Assembly: GCF_900163715.1 (NCBI RefSeq)
Contig: NZ_FWFF01000001.1
Span: 62,001-126,000 of the forward strand
Length of the DNA stretch: 64,000 nucleotides
Direction of reading: 5' to 3'
Source: Brevibacterium yomogidense
GTDB lineage: Bacteria > Actinomycetota > Actinomycetes > Actinomycetales > Brevibacteriaceae
Below are positions 53,496 through 61,253 of this stretch, piece by piece. A model generated the notes under the pieces. That model saw only the letters and a program-made list of their open reading frames with translations, had not been told where the DNA came from and ran no database searches. The translations under genes were made by a program, and so were the position numbers. The stretch's first letter is position 1, and each line of letters opens with the position of its first letter.

Positions 53496-53549
53496 CAAGA
53501 ACGACTGTTCGTTCCTAGTGAACTGTATCACAGGGCGCGCGGCGTTCAA
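53496..53549 (-). promoter_or_regulatory. promoter and operator of the monooxygenase-catA operon
   Basis: On the minus strand TTGAAC (53549-53544), a 16-base spacer and TACAGT (53527-53522) form a promoter. Just downstream lies an imperfect palindrome (53496-53516) with one intact CAAGAACG half-site and GAACGA-N4-TCGTTC symmetry, related to the operators at 43113 and 53719. Confidence 0.6.
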
Positions 53550-53681
53550 CCGTGAATCAACAAGTGCTGTTCATCTCCCCCGAAGAGTCCGGCGAGGCGC
53601 GCAGCACCCAGAACGCCGGCCATGCCGACCCCACCGCACCCCTCCTTCCGCGGCACTCCAGCGCAGCGAACCGGCGGACGG

Positions 53682-53740
53682 TTGCCAAACGTGGCGTGAG
53701 CTGGCACACTTCAGTCGACTCAAGAACGATCGTTCTTGAG
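53682..53740 (+). promoter_or_regulatory. promoter and operator of the SnoaL-TRAP operon
   Basis: TTGCCA (53682-53687), 17 bases, then CACACT (53705-53710). The perfect 22-base palindrome at 53719-53740, core CAAGAACG-AT-CGTTCTTG, overlaps the expected start of transcription. The 390-base divergent region contains no gene. Confidence 0.7.
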
Positions 53741-53834
53741 AGTGGTCGGACTCACCGCCGAGGTTCCTGCAACCACGAGATCCGCCGCTCGCACCGTTCC
53801 ACGCCGGCACAGTCGCCGGGAAGGAGATGACCAG

Positions 53835-54353
53835 ATGAGCACCTCACACGACGACCTCGTGTCACGCATCCAGCGCCTCGAAGACATCCACGCGATCACT
53901 CAGTTGCGGGCACGGTACTGCCAGGCCCTCGACGATGGCCTCTGGGAAGACCTCGCCGACACCTTCACCCCCGATGGCGCCTTCGTCGGCCTGTCGACCG
54001 CCCGGGGCCGTGAGGAGATGCTGGACTTCTTCCCCTCCCTCAACGCATCGACCGTCACGTCGTGGTGGCACTTCAGCTCGAACGAGACGGTGGAGATCGA
54101 CGGCGATTCCGCCCACGGCACCACGTGGCTGCTCCAGCCGTGCGTCGTCGACGGCGAGTCCCAGCTGGCCGCAGGGCGCTACGAGGACGCGATGGTGCGC
54201 ACAGCGGACGGGTGGCGATTCCAGGAGCGGAAGGTGTCGTTCTTCTTCTGGTCGTCCCTGGAGTCCGGCTGGGACGCGGCGCGCTTCGACTTCCCCCCGG
54301 CAGTGGGCGCGGAGGACGCACGCACACGCGAACGCCTGGAACAGGGCGCGTGA
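53835..54353 (+). CDS. SnoaL-like (NTF2 fold) protein
   Basis: 172 residues. IHAITQLRARYCQALDDGLWEDLADTF-type start, then TPDGAFVG, TSWWHFSSNETVEID and YEDAMVRTADGWRFQERKVSF: the cone-shaped NTF2/SnoaL fold, here of the SnoaL_4 kind often found as small hydratases, isomerases or subunits in aromatic and steroid catabolism. AAGGAGATGA precedes ATG 53835. It opens the operon with the TRAP transporter genes and is divergent from the monooxygenase, so it probably acts on the same substrate family. Confidence 0.8.
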   Translation: MSTSHDDLVSRIQRLEDIHAITQLRARYCQALDDGLWEDLADTFTPDGAFVGLSTARGREEMLDFFPSLNASTVTSWWHFSSNETVEIDGDSAHGTTWLLQPCVVDGESQLAAGRYEDAMVRTADGWRFQERKVSFFFWSSLESGWDAARFDFPPAVGAEDARTRERLEQGA

Positions 54354-54429
54354 AGCGTCCGCGACGGTCGCGGCACCGGGCATAGCGACTCCCCCACCGA
54401 CACTCCTCTCAACGACGAAAGGACGGAGC

Positions 54430-55644
54430 ATGCGCAGCAAGTCGATGGCACTGGCAGCCGTCGCGGGCACCGCAGCGATCGCCCTCACCGCCTGCGGACC
54501 CAGCGGGACCTCGCGCGTCGCCGACGACAGCGAGGGCAGAACCCTCACCGTCACCACGACGATCGGCGGCCCGGACAATTACCACAACACCCCGATAGAC
54601 GAGTACTTCACCGCCGTCGAGGAAGCATCGGACGGCAGGATCTCCTTCGAATTCAGCTACGCGAACGCGATCGTGCCGCCGGCGGAGGTCGGCAGCTCGA
54701 TGGCGGACGGCATCGTCGACTCCGGCCTGGTCGTCACGTCGTACAACCCGTCCGAGTTCCCCGTGAGCAACTGGCTGTCGAAGCTCGCGTTCGCCGGCGA
54801 ATCAGGCCCTCCCGCGGCGGCGCTCGAACGCGCGGCCGCGGTGAACGAGTGGTGGGCTGAGAACCCTGAGCTGGCGGAGTCGGACTTCCGAGGCCAGGGA
54901 CTGGTGCCGCTCACCCCCGGCTTCAACGCCCACACGGCCTATCACTTCATCTGCACGGAGCCGGTTACGAGCCTCGCGGACGCGCAGGGGAAGTCCATCC
55001 GCTCCCCCGGTGAGGCGTGGGCGGAATCCGCGGCCGCACTCGGCATGGAACCGGTATCGCTGCCCGGCGCAGAGATGTACGAGTCACTCCAGCGCGGAAT
55101 CGTCGACTGCGTCATGGCCGATGCGACCGACATGGTCTCGTCGGATCTGACCGAGGTGGCCAAGCACTACACCACCGTGAACCTGCCCGGCTTCACCACC
55201 TACGGCCTCTTCATGAGCGAGCTCGCGTGGGAGACGCTCGACCCCGAGCTGCAGGAGATCCTCTGGGATCAGCTCCCCGTCTACCTCGACAACCTCGCGC
55301 ACGAGGGCCTGGTGCTGCAGGAGGAGCTGCTCGAGACCTCGGGGATGGAGTTCCACACGATGGAGGCCGACCTCGCCGACGCCCTCGCCGCCCACCAGAG
55401 CTCGGTGCTCACGGATTCCATCGAGAACGCGCCTCCCGCAGTCGAGGACCCGCAGTCCGCGATCGACCAGCTCGACGACATGCACAGCAGGTGGGGATCG
55501 ATCGTCACCGACGAACTCTCCGTTCCCAGCTACGGGACCTGGGCCGAATGGCACGACGACGGGCAGTCGGCGGACGCAGTCGACACCGGCGAGTTCGCGC
55601 AGCGCCTCCACGACGAGGTCTACGCGGACTCGATCCCCGAATGA
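54430..55644 (+). CDS. dctP: TRAP transporter solute-binding lipoprotein
   Basis: 404 residues with a signal peptide and lipobox (IALTAC). DctP fold: FEFSYANAIVPPAEVGSSMA, LADAQGKSIRSPGEAWAESA, and PVSLPGAEMYESLQRGIVDCVM, which resembles the ligand-Arg region. It captures the ligand outside the membrane and hands it to DctQM. Ligands of this subgroup are often aromatic or cyclic carboxylates, and the flanking monooxygenase fits. The first gene of a complete dctPQM set. Confidence 0.9.
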   Translation: MRSKSMALAAVAGTAAIALTACGPSGTSRVADDSEGRTLTVTTTIGGPDNYHNTPIDEYFTAVEEASDGRISFEFSYANAIVPPAEVGSSMADGIVDSGLVVTSYNPSEFPVSNWLSKLAFAGESGPPAAALERAAAVNEWWAENPELAESDFRGQGLVPLTPGFNAHTAYHFICTEPVTSLADAQGKSIRSPGEAWAESAAALGMEPVSLPGAEMYESLQRGIVDCVMADATDMVSSDLTEVAKHYTTVNLPGFTTYGLFMSELAWETLDPELQEILWDQLPVYLDNLAHEGLVLQEELLETSGMEFHTMEADLADALAAHQSSVLTDSIENAPPAVEDPQSAIDQLDDMHSRWGSIVTDELSVPSYGTWAEWHDDGQSADAVDTGEFAQRLHDEVYADSIPE

Positions 55645-55693
55645 TCAGGACCGGGAGCGGGCACATCCCCGCAGAACCGATAGGAGCCCTCTG

Positions 55694-56233
55694 GTGAAGA
55701 AGGCAGTCACATTCCTCGGAGCGGCAGCGCTGCTGCTCATGATGACCTACACCGTCGCGAACGTGATCGTTCGGTCGATCACCGGGACCCCGCTCCCGGC
55801 AGCCGTCGAGCTGACGACTCGCTGGTGGATGGTCCCGATGGTCTTCGCCGGCTGGGTGATCGCCCACTGGGCGCGCGAGCACATCGTCGTCGACTTCGTG
55901 GTCGACGGGGCACAGCCTCGCGTGCGCGCCGTCATGGCCGTCATCAATTCCGCGATCCTCATCGTCTTCCTCGCCCTCCTCGCGTACGCGGGATTCGCGG
56001 GCGCACTCGAGAACCAGGCGCGCGGCGAGTACGGCATCGACACCGGCTGGCCCGTCTGGATCACCCGCTATGCAGTGCCGCTCTTCGCGCTCGTCTTCAT
56101 CGGGTATGTCCTCTCCGACGGCTGGCGAGCGCTCACGCACCGCAGCCGCACGACCGCAGCGCACGACGGAACTCCCACCGACAGCCTCCCCGAGGGCGCG
56201 GCAGTGGAGACAGGAGCCACTCATGACCACTGA
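55694..56233 (+). CDS. dctQ: TRAP transporter small permease
   Basis: 179 residues from a GTG, with four membrane helices (FLGAAALLLMMTYTVANVIV, WWMVPMVFAGWVIAH, AVINSAILIVFLALLAYAGF, YAVPLFALVFIGYVL). ELTTRWWMV is the conserved short motif of this family. It forms the membrane complex with DctM. Its last 11 bases overlap the dctM start. The C-terminal tail is Ala/Thr/Pro-rich. Confidence 0.88.
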   Translation: MKKAVTFLGAAALLLMMTYTVANVIVRSITGTPLPAAVELTTRWWMVPMVFAGWVIAHWAREHIVVDFVVDGAQPRVRAVMAVINSAILIVFLALLAYAGFAGALENQARGEYGIDTGWPVWITRYAVPLFALVFIGYVLSDGWRALTHRSRTTAAHDGTPTDSLPEGAAVETGATHDH

Positions 56234-57704
56234 TGCAGAGACCCTCACGAAGCGGGTTCACGACGCCGGCCCCGGACCTCGGAGGCCCCGGCGCCTCAGG
56301 AGTGCCGCCCCGATCATCCTCCTCGCCCTCGCCGCTGTCTTCATGGTCCTGGCATACCAGACCGTGCACGAGGTCGCCGTCGGGGTGTACTCGCTCGCGA
56401 TGCTGCTGTGCCTGATCCTGTCCGGCCTGCATGTGGGCGTCGCGATGGCTCTGAGCGGCGTCTATGCGATCTGGGTGATCTATGGATCGGTCGGACTGGT
56501 GTCCGCCCTCAAGAACGCACCGTACGATTCCGCGTCGAGCTGGTCGATCAGCGTGCTGCCGATGTTCATCTTCATGGGCTTCCTTCTCTGGCGATCCAGC
56601 ATCACGAACAAGCTGTACGCGGGTGCCGGAGTGTGGCTCAACTGGATGCCGGGCGGCCTCGCCGTGACGACGAAGGTCGCGGGAGCCGCGATGGGCGCGG
56701 CCAGCGGATCGAGTGTCGGCATCGCGTACGCACTGGGCAGGATCGCGCTGCCGGAGATGCTGCGTGCGGGCTACCCGAAGCGCATCGCGCTCACCTCGGT
56801 GCTCATGGCCGGCAGCGGTGGCCAGCTCATCCCGCCCAGCATCATCATGGTCGTGTATGCGGGCATCGCGGGGACGTCAGTGGGCCAGCAGCTGCTCACA
56901 GGACTGCTGCCCGGACTCGTCCTGGTCGGCGCGTACATCACGTACCTCATCGTCACCAGCCTCATCATGAAGTCGAAGTTCGACATCAGATCAGCGCCGC
57001 CCGCCACGAGGCAGGACCGCATCCGGAGCCTGAAGGACCTCTGGCAGGTGCCGCTGGTCATCCTGCTCGTGGTCGGCGGCCTGTACTCCGGATTCTTCAC
57101 CGCGACCGAAGCCGGTGCGTTCGGCGCGTTCGTGGCCCTGGTGATGCTGTTCGTCTACCGTCGCGGCGAGAGCGGCCGGGCCCTGTGGGAGGCGGTGCGC
57201 GATTCACTTGCGTCGACCGGGTCGATCTTCCTCCTGCTGGCAGGGTCGGCGGTCCTGGCACGAGCGCTCGCGCTGACCGGTGTGACGCAGGCGGCGACCG
57301 ACCTCATCGCGGGGAGCGACATGACGCGCGTCCAGTTCCTGCTCGCGCTGATCCTCTTCTACATCGTGCTGGGGCTGTTCCTGGACCCGATCGCGATGAT
57401 CCTCCTGACGGTGCCGCTCCTGCTTCCGATCATGCCGGCGTTCGGCATCGATCCGCTGTGGTTCGGAGCCTTCATCGTGCTGCTGGGCGAGCTCGCCGTC
57501 ATCACTCCTCCGGTGGGAGTGCTCCTGTACGTGATCTTCCGCCTCTCGCAGTCGAAGGAGGTGAACCTGGGGCAGAAGATCTCCATCACGGACGTCATGC
57601 GCGCATCGATCGCGTTCATCCCGATCACGATCGCTGTCGCGCTGATCCTGATCTTCTTCCCGGATCTGGTCACGATCCTGCCGGAGCTGTCATTCGCTGA
57701 GTAG
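56223..57704 (+). CDS. dctM: TRAP transporter large permease
   Basis: 493 residues with about 12 membrane helices; it is the Na+-coupled transport channel of the TRAP system. Motifs: SISVLPMFIFMGFLLWRS, GAASGSSVGIAYALGRIALPEML, GSGGQLIPPSIIMVVYAGIAG and LFLDPIAMILLTVPLLLPIM. ATG 56223 overlaps dctQ. A strong hairpin 52 bases after the stop ends the operon. Confidence 0.94.
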   Translation: MTTDAETLTKRVHDAGPGPRRPRRLRSAAPIILLALAAVFMVLAYQTVHEVAVGVYSLAMLLCLILSGLHVGVAMALSGVYAIWVIYGSVGLVSALKNAPYDSASSWSISVLPMFIFMGFLLWRSSITNKLYAGAGVWLNWMPGGLAVTTKVAGAAMGAASGSSVGIAYALGRIALPEMLRAGYPKRIALTSVLMAGSGGQLIPPSIIMVVYAGIAGTSVGQQLLTGLLPGLVLVGAYITYLIVTSLIMKSKFDIRSAPPATRQDRIRSLKDLWQVPLVILLVVGGLYSGFFTATEAGAFGAFVALVMLFVYRRGESGRALWEAVRDSLASTGSIFLLLAGSAVLARALALTGVTQAATDLIAGSDMTRVQFLLALILFYIVLGLFLDPIAMILLTVPLLLPIMPAFGIDPLWFGAFIVLLGELAVITPPVGVLLYVIFRLSQSKEVNLGQKISITDVMRASIAFIPITIAVALILIFFPDLVTILPELSFAE

Positions 57705-57756
57705 CGCGAGTTCGCCGCTCTCTTCGATGCACCATCGTCGCGAGGGACACCCTAAT

Positions 57757-57794
57757 GGTTCGGGGGGCGGGCGCACGCACCCGCCCCCCGAACC
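57757..57794 (+). terminator. terminator of the TRAP operon
   Basis: GGTTCGGGGGGCGGG and its exact complement form a 15-base stem with an 8-base loop, 52 bases past the dctM stop. Confidence 0.88.
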
Positions 57795-57801
57795 CTCCAA
57801 C

Positions 57802-57819
57802 CGCCTGTCACGACAGGCG
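57802..57819 (-). terminator. small hairpin after the GlxA-type gene
   Basis: CGCCTGTC and GACAGGCG around a 2-base gap lie 70 bases past the end of the minus-strand regulator gene and right after the TRAP terminator. Confidence 0.5.
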
Positions 57820-57827
57820 TTTCAGAC

Positions 57828-57862
57828 CGGAATGCGCACCCGGAGGCTCCGGCCTCTCAGAA
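57828..57862 (+). pseudogene. possible remnant of a quinone-reductase 3' end
   Basis: About 29 of 35 bases match the 3' coding region of the quinone reductase at 59716-59750, and the same frame reads RPECAPGGSGL against RPELSPGGSGL. Only this short block is preserved. It could be the scar of a deleted second copy or of a rearrangement; chance similarity is unlikely but cannot be ruled out. Confidence 0.4.
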
Positions 57863-57889
57863 TTGCGCTCTGGCACCTCGAGACCCTGC

Positions 57890-58894
57890 TCACACCGTCG
57901 TCCCGGGGCGCTCCGCGCCGCGGAATGTTCTGCGGTAGGCACTCGGCGTCGTGTTCAGAGTGTCCCTGAAGTGCTGGCGCAGCGAGACCGACGTACCGAA
58001 ACCGGACCTCTCCGAGACCTCGTCGATCGGCAGGTCGGAATCCTCGAGCAGCTCGCGCGCCCGTTCGGTGCGCTGCTGGATCAGCCACTGCCGAGCACTC
58101 ATGCCGATCTCCGCACGGAACCGCCGGGTGAACGTGCGCACGCTCATCGTCGCCTGTGTCGCGAAGTCCTGGAGCGACAGGGAACGATGCAGGTTCTCCA
58201 GCGCCCACTCCCGGGCCGCGCCGATCCCGTCGGAGGTCGGTTCCGTGACGGGAAGACGGATGTACTGTGCCTGCCCTCCGTCGCGATGCGGTGGAACGAC
58301 GGTGGTGCGCGCGACGGCCTTTGCCACAGCAGTTCCGTGATCGTTCCGGATCATGTGCAGGCACATGTCGATGCCCGCCGCCTCTCCCGCTGACGTGAGC
58401 ACCTCGCCCTCGTCGACGTAGAGGACGTCCGGCAGCAGCTCGACTGCGGGGTGCAGGGCACGGAATTCCTCGACGTGGCTCCAATGCGTCGTCGCTCTGC
58501 GGCCGTCCAGAAGCCCCGCAGCGGCCAGCACGAAAGCGCCCGTGCAGACCGAGGCGATGCGGACCCCGGGGCGCAACCGCGCGAAGACCTCTCGCATCTG
58601 CGGGGAGAGGCCGCCGTCCGGCAACGGCGCGTAGTCGTCCTGAGCGGCCGGGACCACCACGGTATGGGCCTGCGCGAGGACGTCCGTCCCGTGCTCCACC
58701 GTGATCGCGAAGTCAGTGTTCGTGCGGATCGTGCCGGGCTCCGGGGTGCACGTGAGGACCTCGTAGAGCTGAGCGCCCTCACTCGAGAGCGCGGAACCGA
58801 ACAGCTGGTGGATCAGCCCGAGCTCCATCGGTCGCACCCCCGGGCGGACGAGGACTGCGATGCGGTGCCGTTCCGAGGCCGTGAAACCAGTCAT
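57890..58894 (-). CDS. GlxA-like AraC-family regulator
   Basis: 334 residues. An N-terminal DJ-1/PfpI-like amidotransferase fold (IAVLVRPGVRPMELGLIHQL, the nucleophile-like ASVCTGAFVLAAAGLLDGRR and ATTHW) is followed by two AraC-type HTH motifs (LSLQDFATQATMSVRTFTRR, PIDEVSERSGFGTSVSLRQH). Such proteins sense small molecules and activate catabolic or redox genes. Divergent from the quinone reductase, which is the likely target. Confidence 0.92.
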   Translation of the reverse strand: MTGFTASERHRIAVLVRPGVRPMELGLIHQLFGSALSSEGAQLYEVLTCTPEPGTIRTNTDFAITVEHGTDVLAQAHTVVVPAAQDDYAPLPDGGLSPQMREVFARLRPGVRIASVCTGAFVLAAAGLLDGRRATTHWSHVEEFRALHPAVELLPDVLYVDEGEVLTSAGEAAGIDMCLHMIRNDHGTAVAKAVARTTVVPPHRDGGQAQYIRLPVTEPTSDGIGAAREWALENLHRSLSLQDFATQATMSVRTFTRRFRAEIGMSARQWLIQQRTERARELLEDSDLPIDEVSERSGFGTSVSLRQHFRDTLNTTPSAYRRTFRGAERPGTTV

Positions 58895-58993
58895 GGCCGG
58901 ATTCTTTCATATACTGGCCACCCGGCCACTCGAGCCGAGAGGCGACGCACTGGAGACTGAGAGGGACTCAGCCGCCGACCGAACAGGACCCCC

Positions 58994-59902
58994 ATGAACG
59001 TCTTGTGGATCTACGCCCACCCGGACCAGGCCTCTCTGAACTCAGCGCTGCGCGACGAGGGCCTCGCGGCACTCGCGGAGGCGGGACACCCCTACCGCGT
59101 CTCAGACCTCTATGGCATGGGGTGGAAGCCCACCCTCGACCGCGACGACTTCACCGGGGACCACGACGATCCCGCCGGTATCGGCCAGGCATCCGGGCAC
59201 GCCTATGAGCGCGGCGCCCTGAGCGAGGACATCACGGCCGAGCAGGAGAAGCTCGACTGGGCCGATGCGGTCGTCTTCCAGTTCCCGCTCTGGTGGTACG
59301 CGCCTCCGGCGATCCTGAAGGGATGGATCGACCGCGTGTTCGTGAAGGGCTACGCCTACGGGGTCACCGACCCGGATCACCCCGGCAGGACCCTGCGCTA
59401 CGGCGAGGGGGTCCTGTCCGGGAAGCGAGTGCTCGTCCTCACCAGCATCGGGGGGCCCGAGGCCGCCTTCGGACCGCGCGGGATCAACGGTCAGCTGGAT
59501 CAGGTCCTCTTCCCGCTGCTGCACGGCACCTTCTGGTACACGGGCATGTCCGTGCTCCCGCCCGTCGCCGTCTACAGCGCGAACCGTCTGGACGACCAGA
59601 GCTTCCGCACTGCCGCTGATGCCGTCTGCCGGCACGTCGCCGCGATCGGCGAGACCCGGCCGATCCCCTACCGCTCGCAGAACGGCGGCGACTACGACGA
59701 GGAGCTGGTCCTCAGACCAGAACTCTCACCCGGAGGCTCTGGCCTCGCGGTCCACGCATCAGCCCTCGCCCACGAGGAGGCCCAGGGCGAGCCGCAGGAT
59801 CAGCCGGCGACGGCCTCGGCGGACTCGGCCTTCGCCGTCTCGAACGTCGACGTGTCGATGACGAACCGGAAGAGCACGTCTCCAGCGACCACGCGGTCGT
59901 AG
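58994..59902 (+). CDS. NAD(P)H dehydrogenase (quinone), NQO/KefF type
   Basis: 302 residues. Flavodoxin-like fold: MNVLWIYAHPDQASLNSALR, FQFPLWWYAPPAILKGWIDR, TSIGGPEAAFGPRGINGQLD, and HGTFWYTGMSVLPPVAVYSA. It reduces quinones by two electrons. The normal family end is near LSPGGSGLAVHA; about 45 further residues are low complexity and come from reading antisense into the convergent alcohol dehydrogenase, with which it overlaps for 103 bases. Activity and start (ATG 58994, AGGA upstream) look sound. Confidence 0.9.
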   Translation: MNVLWIYAHPDQASLNSALRDEGLAALAEAGHPYRVSDLYGMGWKPTLDRDDFTGDHDDPAGIGQASGHAYERGALSEDITAEQEKLDWADAVVFQFPLWWYAPPAILKGWIDRVFVKGYAYGVTDPDHPGRTLRYGEGVLSGKRVLVLTSIGGPEAAFGPRGINGQLDQVLFPLLHGTFWYTGMSVLPPVAVYSANRLDDQSFRTAADAVCRHVAAIGETRPIPYRSQNGGDYDEELVLRPELSPGGSGLAVHASALAHEEAQGEPQDQPATASADSAFAVSNVDVSMTNRKSTSPATTRS

Positions 59903-60891
59903 GCGTCGTCCACCTCGTCGACGCCGACCTTCTCGATCCAGGAGCCCAACCCGTGCTCAGCGCAGAAGTCGAGCATCTCCTGCGTTTCGCGGATGCCGCC
60001 GATGTTGGATCCGGTGAGCACCTTCCCGCCGCCGATCAGCGCGCCGAAGCCCACGGGCTGCTTCTCCGGCGGCAGTCCGACGACCGCCATGACGCCGCGC
60101 GGTCGCAGCAGGCCCAGGTACTTGTCGACCGGGATGTCCGCACTGATGGTGTTGAGGATGAAGTCGAACTGGTTCCGGTGCGTGCGGAAGAAGTCGTCCT
60201 CCGTCGTCGCGAGCACGCGTGAGGCGCCCAGCTTCAGCGCGGTCTCCTCCTTCTTGAGGGTGCGGCTCAGCACGGTCACGTCAGCGCCCTTCGCCGCAGC
60301 GATCTGGACGCCCATGTGGCCCAGGCCGCCCAGGCCCAGCACGGCGACCTTCGTCCCCTCGCCCACGCCCCAGCGGGCGATCGGCGAGTAGGTCGTGATG
60401 CCGGCGCACAGCAGCGGCGCCGCACGGTCGAAGTCCAGGGCGTCGGGGATGCGCAGCACGAATCGGTCGTCGACCACGACCTTCTGGGCGTAACCGCCCT
60501 GCGTGATCGACCCGTCGACATCGACGGAGTTGTACGTGCCCACCTTCCGGCCCTTGCCTCCGGTGCACTCCTGCTCCTCGCCGTCCGCGCAGGCCGCGCA
60601 TTCGCCGCACGAGTTCACCAGGCATCCCACGCCCACGCGGTCGCCCGCCGAGAACCCTGAGACCTCCGCGCCCACCGCCTCCACGACACCCGCGATCTCG
60701 TGGCCGACGGCGAGCGGGAAGTGCGCCTCGCCCCACTCGTTGCGGATCGTGTGGATGTCGCTGTGGCAGATCCCGGCGGCCCTGATGTCGATGAGGACGT
60801 CGCGGGGACCGACATCGCGCCGCTCGAGGTCCGCCACGCGGAACGGCTGGTCGGGACCGGTCTTCTGCAGTGCCTTGACGGTGATCGTCAC
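59800..60891 (-). CDS. zinc-dependent NAD(P) alcohol dehydrogenase, cinnamyl type
   Basis: 363 residues. Catalytic zinc site GICHSDIHT and GHEIAGVVEAVG, structural zinc loop CGECAACADGEEQEC, and GLGGLGHMGVQIAAAKGADV. It falls in the NADP-dependent cinnamyl/YahK-like aldehyde reductase group by the patterns CLVNSCGEC and GYAQKVVVDDRFVL. It probably reduces aldehydes to alcohols. The last 25 or so residues (ETAKAESAEAVAG) fall in the tail overlap with the quinone reductase. Confidence 0.91.
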   Translation of the reverse strand: MTITVKALQKTGPDQPFRVADLERRDVGPRDVLIDIRAAGICHSDIHTIRNEWGEAHFPLAVGHEIAGVVEAVGAEVSGFSAGDRVGVGCLVNSCGECAACADGEEQECTGGKGRKVGTYNSVDVDGSITQGGYAQKVVVDDRFVLRIPDALDFDRAAPLLCAGITTYSPIARWGVGEGTKVAVLGLGGLGHMGVQIAAAKGADVTVLSRTLKKEETALKLGASRVLATTEDDFFRTHRNQFDFILNTISADIPVDKYLGLLRPRGVMAVVGLPPEKQPVGFGALIGGGKVLTGSNIGGIRETQEMLDFCAEHGLGSWIEKVGVDEVDDAYDRVVAGDVLFRFVIDTSTFETAKAESAEAVAG

Positions 60892-60960
60892 TGTTCCTCC
60901 TGTGGGGACGGATGAGTCGCTGCCAGTATGTCAGCGGGACTGCTCGGGAGGCGATCCCCA

Positions 60961-60984
60961 CCGTCGCACGAACCCGTGCGACGG
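60961..60984. repeat. hairpin in the region upstream of the alcohol dehydrogenase
   Basis: CCGTCGCACG-AACC-CGTGCGACGG, perfect 10-base arms. The gap 60892-61253 between the divergent alcohol dehydrogenase and the next gene holds this hairpin and a weaker one (CCCCC...GGGGG, 61089-61108), but no gene that I can support. Confidence 0.65.
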
Positions 60985-61253
60985 CGGGCCGAACCCCCGC
61001 CGAGGTACCGGTCGGCCGCTGCGGCGTCCGGCACCTCGGCAGTCCGAGCGTATGACGGACGGTGACCGGAGGCAGGCCCGTGTCCGTACCCCCACGTACA
61101 GTCGGGGGCACGTTCCAGAGATGCGGTCGAAGGCCTGGCTGACCGCACGGCAACCCGATGATCGGCCGGGTGCCCCCAGGCGGAGAACGGGCCCGCGGTG
61201 TCCCCCGCGGGCAAGATTCGATGCGAGGCCCGGCCTCGGGGAAGCAGGACCCC

